DNA of 5,246 bases, from positions 1 to 5,246 of the forward strand of contig JAGVEU010000285.1 in NCBI GenBank assembly GCA_020057985.1, given 5' to 3'. Source of the stretch: Calditrichota bacterium. GTDB taxonomy: Bacteria > Electryoneota > RPQS01. Under the pieces are notes generated by a model. It searched no databases and was not told where the DNA came from. It worked only from the letters and a program-made list of their open reading frames with translations. The translations under genes and the position numbers were made by a program. Below are positions 1 to 5,246 of the stretch, one piece after another (the first letter of the stretch is position 1; each line of letters starts with the position of its first letter).

Positions 1-11
1 GTGATGTCCAT
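1..11 (-). CDS. Start of a leftward gene, cut by the window edge
   Basis: Only the first codons (ATG GAC ATC, reading Met-Asp-Ile) lie in the window, so nothing can be said about the product. The call rests on context. On the minus strand an AAAGGA ribosome binding site (18-23) sits 6 bases before the ATG (9-11), and a good sigma70-type promoter lies just upstream (36-64). The predicted transcript would begin near base 29, giving a short leader that contains the ribosome binding site. The competing reading is a rightward gene ending at 180 in frame 1. That frame is rich in codons such as TTA, ATA and AGA that are rare in the neighbouring genes, so I prefer the leftward start. Confidence 0.4.
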
Positions 12-35
12 TTTGTTTCCTTTAAGAACTTACAT

Positions 36-64
36 AATATACGGATACTTTATTAAAAAGTCAA
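36..64 (-). promoter_or_regulatory. Sigma70-type promoter, leftward
   Basis: On the minus strand TTGACT (64-59) is followed after exactly 17 bases by TATATT (41-36). Each box matches the TTGACA/TATAAT consensus at 5 of 6 positions. Transcription would start near base 29, shortly before the ribosome binding site of the leftward gene at the edge. The same -10 hexamer and the same 17-base spacing recur in the promoter predicted for the beta-helix gene (3190-3218), which mildly supports both. It is inferred from sequence alone. Confidence 0.45.
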
Positions 65-78
65 GAGAAAACTTGACT
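51..78 (-). terminator. Hairpin with T-run, leftward; may instead be an operator
   Basis: AGTCAAG (59-65) and CTTGACT (72-78) form a perfect 7-base inverted repeat with a 6-base loop. Read on the minus strand the hairpin is followed by TTTTAATA, the form of a weak intrinsic terminator. It could end leftward readthrough from the proC operon. The stem is AT-rich, with 3 G/C pairs of 7, so termination would be weak. One arm also contains the -35 box of the leftward promoter, so the repeat could equally be a regulator binding site. The sequence does not decide between these. Confidence 0.33.
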
Positions 79-79
79 A

Positions 80-449
80 CCTTAAACTGGGACAATCCGT
101 TATCTTTTTCATTTTGGTATCCTATTTCGAGGGCGAAACAAGGTGCAAGTCGGTATCAGAAACTTCTTAGTCGGTCTTGAAAAGCCTGCTCAGCGATTTT
201 GCCGGTGATGTGGTATTTACAGTAATTTCATACAAAATATAGCCACTGTAGTCCGATTGCTGTGGACATTGCGGAAGAGTACCTTGTAATAAGGGTAAGC
301 AGACGCGAAAAATCGAACCGTAATAGCGTCCAGCAACAACGCACACCGGCTCTGATTCATGCCTATGCTTTTTGGAGCAGATCATCGGGAAAATGTTTCA
401 GGCAGTAAGCGTCTTCGTTGGACATCGAGACTGGAACTGTTCGAATTGC
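80..449. other. Intergenic stretch with no recognisable gene
   Basis: About 370 bases between the leftward promoter and the structured repeat block. The longest open frame is a 72-residue minus-strand frame at 167-385. It has no ribosome binding site before its ATG, no recognisable domain and an unconvincing composition, so I do not call it. No tRNA cloverleaf, CRISPR repeat or transposase remnant is visible. A degenerate gene too decayed to recognise cannot be excluded. Confidence 0.5.
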
Positions 450-493
450 GTCCTCGGATTCCGGCAGGGTTGCGAGGACTTAACCCTGCTCGG
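450..493. repeat. Two interleaved inverted repeats (pseudoknot-like)
   Basis: GTCCTCG (450-456) is the exact reverse complement of CGAGGAC (473-479). GCAGGGTT (464-471) is the exact reverse complement of AACCCTGC (482-489), and that stem extends to 461-493 (CCG with CGG) across one bulged T at 490. The second arm of the first repeat lies in the 10-base loop of the second, so the two pairings cross. As RNA they would form an H-type pseudoknot with linkers of 7, 1 and 2 bases, or two mutually exclusive hairpins. No T-run follows on either strand, so this is not a standard intrinsic terminator. It directly abuts the C/G-run element at 499-566 and may be part of the same dispersed repeat. Confidence 0.6.
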
Positions 494-498
494 CGGAA

Positions 499-566
499 AC
501 CCCCCTTAATCCCCCCGTGAACGGGGGGAAATAGTTCCCCCCTGCTCGCGGGGGGGTAGGGGAGGT
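499..566. repeat. REP-like inverted pair of C/G-run units
   Basis: Two 34-base units meet head to head at 532/533. Unit 1 on the plus strand (499-532) begins ACCCCCCTTAATCCCCCC and ends GGGGGGAAAT. Unit 2 on the minus strand (566-533) begins ACCTCCCCTACCCCCCC and ends GGGGGGAACT. They agree at 22 of 34 positions without gaps. Each unit folds by itself: 511-518 pairs with 521-528, and 537-542 pairs with 550-555. The layout resembles paired REP/BIME-type extragenic palindromes, which often lie past gene ends and can protect mRNA 3' ends or affect termination. Here it starts 21 bases past the stop codon of the carboxypeptidase gene. The long G-runs could also form G-quadruplexes. Copies elsewhere in the genome cannot be seen from this window. 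Confidence 0.65.
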
Positions 567-587
567 GAGTGATTGAGTTAGCGGTAT

Positions 588-2096
588 TTACAGCTTATAA
601 AGTGCCGAGTATTTGTCTGATAAGTACTTGATATAGGACGCAGTTCCGAGTGGCTTGCCCGTCGCTCTTTGCATGAGTTCATCGCGCTTGAAACGACGAC
701 CGTGCAGATGCACATTCTCTCGCAGCCAGTGGAGGATGTCGGAGAAATCGCCGGACTCCATTTTCGCATCCATGTTTGGAATGGCTGTCTGCATGGCGAA
801 CCAGAATTGACCTGCAGCCATGTTGCCCAAGCTATAGGATGGGAAGTAGCCAAAACTGCCGCCGGACCAGTGAACATCCTGCATGACTCCCTCCTTGCCG
901 TCGTTCGCCGGAGTAATGCCGAGGTATTCCTCCATCTTGCTGTTCCAGACCTTGGGGAGATCGGAGATCGAGATCTTCCCTGCGAACAGATCCCGCTCGA
1001 TCTCGAAACGGAGAATGATGTGCAGGTCATAGGTCAGTTCATCCGCTTCAACACGCACCGGACTCTGTTCAACGTGATTGATCGCCAGCATGAAGTCATC
1101 GAGTTTCACTCCGGCAAGTTGAGTTCCAAAGGTGGATTGCAGCTTGGGAAGAAAGTGTTTCCAGAAAGGTCGTCCGCGTCCCACAAAATTTTCCCACAGA
1201 CGGGATTGTGACTCGTGAATGCCATAGCTGAGCGCTTCGGCCAGCGGAGTCCCCCAGAAGTCACGATTCACTCCTTGCTCGTACATAGCGTGACCGGACT
1301 CGTGAATGATCCCAAAGATCGCCTGCTGCGGGGCATGGGGATTGTAACGCGTAGTAATGCGCACGTCACCCGTCCCGCCCGCGCAGAACGGATGCACGGA
1401 AGTGTCGAGCCGGCCGGCCTCCATGTCGAAACCGATTTGCTTCATGATGTCGAGTCCGATTTGCTTCTGCAGCTCCGGCGGATACTCAGTTTTCAGGAAA
1501 TCGCGTTTGGCTTTGACGGGTGATGCAAGAATCTTCTTGAGCAGCGGAACGTTCGCCGCTTTCACATCGTCGAACAACTTCGTGAACATCGCGGTCGTGG
1601 CATCCGGCTCGAATTGGTCTATCAGCGCATCGAGCGGAGTGTCTTTGTAACCCAAATACTCCGCCATCTTCGCTACGAGTTTGACCACCTTCTCAAGATT
1701 CGGAGCGAACAACTGAAAGTCCGCCGCCTCACGCGCCTTAACCCAAACTTCATGACAGAGGGATTGCTCGCGGCTCATTTCTTCCACAAGTTCAACCGGA
1801 ATCTTGGTGGCCTTTTGATAATCGTGCCGGATCTCACGGACATTCGCACGCATTTCTTCGGTCAGGGTGTTTGACGACGAGTCCAATTTGTCCAGCAATT
1901 CGCCGATCTGTTCCGAGGTCAGCATTTTGTGCATCATGCCGGACAGAAGCGAGAGCTGATCCGTGCGCCGTTCGATACCTTTATGTGGCATCATGGCCTG
2001 CATATCCCAATGCAGCAATCCAGTTACCGAGCCAAGCACCGAATACTCTTTGTACTTGGCGATAAGTTCTTCGTAGTCCTTGAATGAATCGGACAT
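588..2096 (-). CDS. M32-family metallocarboxypeptidase (carboxypeptidase Taq type)
   Basis: Zinc carboxypeptidase of 502 residues, the usual length for peptidase family M32 (Thermus carboxypeptidase Taq, Pyrococcus furiosus carboxypeptidase). It removes single amino acids from peptide C-termini with broad specificity; the Thermus enzyme does not remove proline. The active-site HEXXH motif is HESGH at 265-269: His265 and His269 as metal ligands, Glu266 as catalytic base. The third ligand is Glu295 in HESQSRLWEN (294-303), 30 residues after the first His as in the Pyrococcus enzyme. Other family motifs are LHWD (28-31), HPF (235-237), DVRITTRY (244-251), EADELTYDLH (350-359) and the C-terminal DVHWSGGSFGYFPSYSLGN (407-425). 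There is no signal peptide, so it should act in the cytoplasm. The ATG is preceded by AAAGGA (2107-2112) at 10 bases. The gap to proC is 19 bases and holds this ribosome binding site, so the two are very likely co-transcribed. The gene is intact. Confidence 0.96.
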   Translation of the reverse strand: MSDSFKDYEELIAKYKEYSVLGSVTGLLHWDMQAMMPHKGIERRTDQLSLLSGMMHKMLTSEQIGELLDKLDSSSNTLTEEMRANVREIRHDYQKATKIPVELVEEMSREQSLCHEVWVKAREAADFQLFAPNLEKVVKLVAKMAEYLGYKDTPLDALIDQFEPDATTAMFTKLFDDVKAANVPLLKKILASPVKAKRDFLKTEYPPELQKQIGLDIMKQIGFDMEAGRLDTSVHPFCAGGTGDVRITTRYNPHAPQQAIFGIIHESGHAMYEQGVNRDFWGTPLAEALSYGIHESQSRLWENFVGRGRPFWKHFLPKLQSTFGTQLAGVKLDDFMLAINHVEQSPVRVEADELTYDLHIILRFEIERDLFAGKISISDLPKVWNSKMEEYLGITPANDGKEGVMQDVHWSGGSFGYFPSYSLGNMAAGQFWFAMQTAIPNMDAKMESGDFSDILHWLRENVHLHGRRFKRDELMQRATGKPLGTASYIKYLSDKYSALYKL

Positions 2097-2115
2097 TAGA
2101 AAGTTATCCTTTGGT

Positions 2116-2967
2116 TTATGATTTGATGTGACGAGATGTTGAAGGCTTGGGGAGCGATTTGACTAACTTATCCTGAATCTCCGCCGCGCGTCTCGTGCTC
2201 ATGACAATGGCTTTAATGAGCGTAACACGCAAGCCGCCTTCCTCAAGTTCCATAAGTCCATCAATGGTCACTCCCGCAGGTGTTGTGACACTATCTTTGA
2301 GCAGCGCTGGGTGCTTGCCGGTGGCTAATTGTAGACTCGCAGCGCCGAGCACGGTTTGCGCGGCAAGTTTCGTGGCAAGCTCGCGAGGCAGACCAACCTT
2401 GACCCCTGCCTCAGCGAGTGATTCGATTATCACATAGATGTAGGCTGGTCCGGAGGCGCTTAGACCCGTGACGGCATCCATCAACTCTTCCTCCACATGC
2501 GCCACCTCACCCACGGTCGCGAAGAGCTTATGTACAAGTTGGAGTTGTTCGTCGTTGACGTGGGTGCCTCGACAAAGCACCGTCATGCCTCTCGCAATGA
2601 CAATCGGGGTATTGGGCATCGCTCGAACCACAGCGGTTTTTGGCCTTAAAAGTGACTCGATCACCGTTGTGGGCACACCAGTCGCCAATGAAATGACCAG
2701 AGCATTTCGAGGGATCCCTGCTCGGATGCCTCTGCATACCTCCAGTGACTGGCTCGGTTTGGTCGCGAGGATCACAAGATCGGCGTGTTTCACAGCACGC
2801 AGATTGTCAGTGTGCACCTCAATCCCAAGCCTTTTGCTCACCGAATCGGCAGTCTCCGTATGGCGAGTTGTCGCTACTATTGTCTTGTGATTAAACAGTT
2901 TAGAATTCAGCAGACCCATTAGAAGAGCCTCGCCGATCTTTCCACAGCCAAGCAGAGCCAAGTGCAT
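2116..2967 (-). CDS. proC: Pyrroline-5-carboxylate reductase
   Basis: Catalyses the last step of proline synthesis, NAD(P)H-dependent reduction of 1-pyrroline-5-carboxylate to L-proline, in the cytoplasm (EC 1.5.1.2). From the chosen start it has 283 residues. The N-terminal Rossmann domain opens with LALLGCGKIGEALL, dinucleotide-binding glycines at 7, 9 and 12. RAMPNTP (115-121) is a family hallmark. The C-terminal helical dimerisation and substrate domain has TGLSASGPAY (167-176) and the signature VTTPAGVTIDGL (227-238). TGLSASGPAY has Ala where many family members have Gly (S-G-S-G-P-A-Y). A basic tail after about residue 268 goes slightly beyond the usual end. The ATG at 2967 is preferred to the one at 2982: GAAGGA lies 7 bases before it, whereas the upstream ATG has no good site and its last base overlaps this one. 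First gene of the leftward operon with the M32 carboxypeptidase. Confidence 0.96.
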   Translation of the reverse strand: MHLALLGCGKIGEALLMGLLNSKLFNHKTIVATTRHTETADSVSKRLGIEVHTDNLRAVKHADLVILATKPSQSLEVCRGIRAGIPRNALVISLATGVPTTVIESLLRPKTAVVRAMPNTPIVIARGMTVLCRGTHVNDEQLQLVHKLFATVGEVAHVEEELMDAVTGLSASGPAYIYVIIESLAEAGVKVGLPRELATKLAAQTVLGAASLQLATGKHPALLKDSVTTPAGVTIDGLMELEEGGLRVTLIKAIVMSTRRAAEIQDKLVKSLPKPSTSRHIKS

Positions 2968-2974
2968 CTGATTT

Positions 2975-2980
2975 TCCTTC
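2975..2980 (-). promoter_or_regulatory. Ribosome binding site that sets the proC start
   Basis: GAAGGA on the minus strand, 7 bases before the ATG at 2967-2965. Its first base is the last base of the alternative in-frame ATG at 2982-2980, so initiation there would have to ignore this site. Upstream of 2982 the minus strand reads AAGTTCAGTTACAC, with no purine-rich match. This decides in favour of the shorter, 283-residue protein, which also begins closer to the Rossmann strand, as other ProC proteins do. Confidence 0.7.
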
Positions 2981-3021
2981 ATGTGTAACTGAACTTGAGA
3001 TTCCGATTCATAAAACTTAGT

Positions 3022-3050
3022 AATTTACTGGAAAAGAAGGAGAAATTCAA
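3022..3050 (-). promoter_or_regulatory. Candidate promoter of the proC operon
   Basis: On the minus strand TTGAAT (3050-3045) is followed after 17 bases by TAAATT (3027-3022), 4 of 6 matches in each box. The start would be near 3015, leaving a leader of about 48 bases before the proC ATG. The -10 box lies inside an 11-base palindrome, AGTAATTTACT (3019-3029), which could be a regulator half-site or chance. This is the best of several weak candidates in the intergenic region. Confidence 0.3.
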
Positions 3051-3087
3051 GCTATATGACCTTGCAATCCAGAGTGCCTTCGCTAAT

Positions 3088-3104
3088 TTGATAATATGAA
3101 TCAA
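3088..3104. repeat. Short inverted repeat upstream of proC
   Basis: TTGATAATATGAATCAA: 5-base arms TTGAT and ATCAA around a 7-base AT-rich centre, in the middle of the divergent intergenic region. The size and shape suit a dimeric regulator site, but short repeats like this also arise by chance in AT-rich DNA. No regulator family can be named from it. Confidence 0.25.
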
Positions 3105-3189
3105 CATTCTATTCGAGCCTCTGTTTGAATCTTGACCCCTAACTCCATTAACGACGTCCTATCTTTTTTGGAAAAGTGTCGCAAAGCCC

Positions 3190-3218
3190 TTTACATGGGT
3201 CAGGAGTTGTATTATATT
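3190..3218 (+). promoter_or_regulatory. Sigma70-type promoter of the beta-helix gene
   Basis: TTTACA (3190-3195), a 17-base spacer, then TATATT (3213-3218); each box has 5 of 6 consensus matches. Transcription would start about 3225, some 32 bases before the ATG at 3257. It is the best promoter match in the divergent region and shares its -10 hexamer and spacing with the leftward promoter at 36-64. If the organism belongs to Bacteroidota proper, whose main sigma factor prefers a different consensus, the match would mean less. Confidence 0.45.
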
Positions 3219-3256
3219 GTAAAGATGAAGTTCCGAAGAGATAGAAGCTACACTTA

Positions 3257-5246
3257 ATGCGACAGACTCTATATCATTTGTGGTTGGCCTGTGCCGCCCT
3301 TATGGCGCAGTTCCTGTTTGCAACGTTTGCCCTTGGAACGCCGCTGGCCGGATACTATGACCTTGGAGGCGGCAATAATGACTTCGCAAATTTCACTTCG
3401 GCTGCATCGGCGCTGACCAGCGGCGGAGTCTCTGGCCCCGTCGTGTTCAACGTTTACAGCGCTGTGTATAACGAGTCCGTAGTGTTTCCTGCTATCACCG
3501 GCGTATCAGATACTTCTGGAGCGCTCTTCAGGAAAGTGGACATAGGAGTTGCGCGCATTCAAGCTTCAGCATCGCCGGACTCAAGTGTACTCAAGCTCGC
3601 GGGCGCATGTTACCTAACCTTTGAGGGAATTGACATCACAGCAATCGGAACCTCAGTGGTCAATTGCGTGAGAATCGAGCAGACCTCTCACTATAATACG
3701 TTTCGCAATGCCACCTTAACCGGTTCGGGTCCTGCAGTCCCACTCAGCTATGCAATAAGCCTTCGCGGCTCTCAAGCGAGCAACAATCTGTTTGTCAATC
3801 TTGCAGTCAATAATGCCGCCGACGGATTCCATTTTGACGGTCTGACGGGTTCTGCACGAGGGAACATTGTAGACAGTTGTCATATCACCAATGTTCGACG
3901 CGGCGTCTTTTTGGCCAGAATGGATAGTTGCGTGGTTCGCCATAATGACATCGAGGTGAACGCGGGATCGAGCGTGGAGGTTGACGGAGTCTACATCGGC
4001 ACCACGCTGCCGGGTTCAACGAACTATGTTCATGCCAACAAGATCCATTATCTTGTGACATCCGGTGTGTATGCTGTCGGAGTTCGAGTCAGGGCTGACT
4101 CAGCTTCAGCAGTGAGCAAAGTTTACAATAACTTCATTTATGACTTTCGCAATACGGGTTCCTCGCAGGTGCGCGCGATCTGTGTCACGAGCGGCACCGT
4201 TGACATCGCCTCGAACAGCATTTGTGTGAACAATGTATCCGCAACCGGCACAACCTATTCCCTGTATATCAGCAATGGCAGCGCGGCTGGAGCGATCTCG
4301 ATCTCCAATAATATTCTGGTGAATTCCGAAGCTACGAATATTTCATACAATATTTTCTTTGTTTCGAGTGCTGCGATTTTCCTGTCCGATTACAATATCT
4401 ATTTCGGAACAGGCACAGGCTACCGGCTTGGATTTCTTGGCTCGGACATTTCCAACCTCGCGCAATGGAAGAGCATCACCGGAAAAGACTATCACGGCTT
4501 GGAAGGTGATCCGGGTTACATCAGCACAACGGATCTGCACTTGTTATCAAACAATGGGCTGGCGCATCAGAATGGAGCGGTCATTCCATCTATCCCATTA
4601 GACATTGATGGTGACACGCGGCTTGTTCCGCCGGATCGCGGAGCAGATGAGTATGCTTTTGATGCTCCGCCGGCAGATTTTGCCGTCATTGAACTTCCCA
4701 ATGTGTCAGGCTCATATCCGATTCAGTCCGCGGCGCCAATTGACATTCTGGTTCAGAATCGCGGCTCTGCGAGATACACTGATGTTCCGCTTCGACTGTT
4801 CTTTAATAACATCGTGCAAGCCGAAACACTCGTCACTCTATCTCCCTTGGATCTGTTGCAGATTACTCTGGTGTGGAACACCCCTTCAACGACCATGACG
4901 GGAACATTGAGAGCGCAGACATTTCTTGCCGGTGATGCGTATCCTGCCAATGACAGTTTGGCCGTTCAGGTTTCTCTTGTGGAGCAACCACTATCCGGTG
5001 AGTTGGTTTTAGATCCCAGTGGCGGCGATTATCAGGATTTTGTCACTCTCATCAACGACTTGCTTACGCGCGGCGTCAGTAGTCCTGTGATCGTCAACGT
5101 GTTCGGCACAGTATTCCATACTCAGGTAACCATTCCCCAGATTCCGGGCACGTCGGAGGAAAACACGATTACATTCAGACGCGCACCGGATAATCCAAGC
5201 AGTGTCACCTTATCATCGAATGCTTCACCGGCAACGCTGGTTTTCA
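3257..5246 (+). CDS. Secreted right-handed beta-helix protein with CARDB-like domain, partial
   Basis: Open from the ATG to the window edge, 663 complete codons and no stop; the C-terminus is missing. Residues 1-27 look like a Sec signal peptide (Arg2, hydrophobic core 8-24, cleavage likely near 25-27), so the product is exported. Residues 29-114 form an entry module (GGGNNDF, then GGVSGPVVFNV). Residues about 115-440 are Asn-, Ser- and Gly-rich with recurring short strands such as NNLFVNLAV and SISNNILV, typical of a right-handed parallel beta-helix. DIDGDTRLVPPDRGADEY (449-466) is the closing motif often seen after such helices. Residues about 474-574 resemble a CARDB-type adhesion fold. 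At 578 the entry module begins again, so a second helix probably follows. No carbohydrate-active or protease catalytic motif is visible; a surface or adhesive role is inferred. The start has only a weak ribosome binding site (GAAG, 3244-3247). A C-terminal sorting or anchoring domain would lie beyond the window. Confidence 0.88.
   Translation, partial: MRQTLYHLWLACAALMAQFLFATFALGTPLAGYYDLGGGNNDFANFTSAASALTSGGVSGPVVFNVYSAVYNESVVFPAITGVSDTSGALFRKVDIGVARIQASASPDSSVLKLAGACYLTFEGIDITAIGTSVVNCVRIEQTSHYNTFRNATLTGSGPAVPLSYAISLRGSQASNNLFVNLAVNNAADGFHFDGLTGSARGNIVDSCHITNVRRGVFLARMDSCVVRHNDIEVNAGSSVEVDGVYIGTTLPGSTNYVHANKIHYLVTSGVYAVGVRVRADSASAVSKVYNNFIYDFRNTGSSQVRAICVTSGTVDIASNSICVNNVSATGTTYSLYISNGSAAGAISISNNILVNSEATNISYNIFFVSSAAIFLSDYNIYFGTGTGYRLGFLGSDISNLAQWKSITGKDYHGLEGDPGYISTTDLHLLSNNGLAHQNGAVIPSIPLDIDGDTRLVPPDRGADEYAFDAPPADFAVIELPNVSGSYPIQSAAPIDILVQNRGSARYTDVPLRLFFNNIVQAETLVTLSPLDLLQITLVWNTPSTTMTGTLRAQTFLAGDAYPANDSLAVQVSLVEQPLSGELVLDPSGGDYQDFVTLINDLLTRGVSSPVIVNVFGTVFHTQVTIPQIPGTSEENTITFRRAPDNPSSVTLSSNASPATLVF

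Noticed and set aside
1..180. Plus-strand frame 1 open from the left edge to a TGA at 178-180, possible C-terminus of a rightward gene
   Set aside because: 59 stop-free codons are not remarkable in AT-rich DNA, the codon use is unlike the real genes here, and the same DNA reads well as promoter and start of a leftward gene.
167..385. 72-residue minus-strand open frame
   Set aside because: No ribosome binding site before the ATG, no recognisable motif or domain, and nothing linking it to a neighbour. Most likely a chance frame in intergenic DNA.
441..456. TTCGAAT sequence resembling a tRNA T-loop
   Set aside because: The bases either side do not form the 5-pair T-stem, and no anticodon or acceptor stem can be built around it on either strand.
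511..528. Strong CCCCCCGT/ACGGGGGG hairpin as an intrinsic terminator of the proC operon
   Set aside because: On the minus strand it is followed by ATTAAGGGGGG and not by a T-run, so it lacks the form of a rho-independent terminator. It is better described as part of the REP-like element.
669..1211. 180-residue plus-strand open frame
   Set aside because: It lies wholly antisense to the M32 carboxypeptidase gene, whose family motifs are unmistakable. A shadow frame.
4359..4898. Two successive plus-strand frames of 80 and 97 residues
   Set aside because: They overlap the beta-helix gene in another frame. The long frame from 3257 has a signal peptide, a repeat module and coherent domain motifs, so these are shadows.
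1..5246. Search for a defence system, mobile-element gene or CRISPR array
   Set aside because: No transposase, integrase, nuclease or toxin-antitoxin gene and no regularly spaced direct repeats are visible. The complete genes are housekeeping enzymes and the partial one is a common type of exported protein.

Overview
The window looks like chromosomal DNA from an uncultured or little-studied bacterium. The main taxonomic clue is the partial right-hand gene. It is a large secreted right-handed beta-helix protein built from a 'GGG..DF..F..A...L...GV.GPVVFNV' entry module, a beta-helix, a 'D.DGD.R...PD.GADEY' closing motif and a CARDB-like domain. That architecture is common in the Fibrobacteres-Chlorobi-Bacteroidetes group and neighbouring candidate phyla (Zixibacteria, Cloacimonadota and similar). 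The assignment is an inference from protein style, and no phylogenetic marker is present.

Layout, left to right. Positions 1-80 hold what looks like the start of a leftward gene: ATG at 11, a ribosome binding site, a near-consensus sigma70-type promoter, and an inverted repeat over the -35 box. Positions 80-449 hold no gene I can defend. Positions 450-566 form a dense block of secondary structure. It has two interleaved perfect inverted repeats with pseudoknot geometry, then a C/G-run element made of two 34-base units in opposite orientation, resembling a REP pair. Positions 588-2967 (minus strand) carry a two-gene operon, proC followed after 19 bases by an M32-family metallocarboxypeptidase, with the structured block just downstream of its 3' end. 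Positions 2968-3256 form a divergent intergenic region with a candidate promoter for each direction. From 3257 to the right edge, one uninterrupted frame encodes the beta-helix protein, which continues out of the window.

The two operon genes are housekeeping enzymes of amino-acid metabolism: ProC makes proline, and the M32 enzyme releases amino acids from peptide C-termini in the cytoplasm. The divergent gene is unrelated, an exported surface or extracellular protein. I found no defence system, mobile-element gene, CRISPR array or tRNA/rRNA. The parts most worth a second look are the structured repeat block at 450-566 and the internal module duplication in the beta-helix protein.
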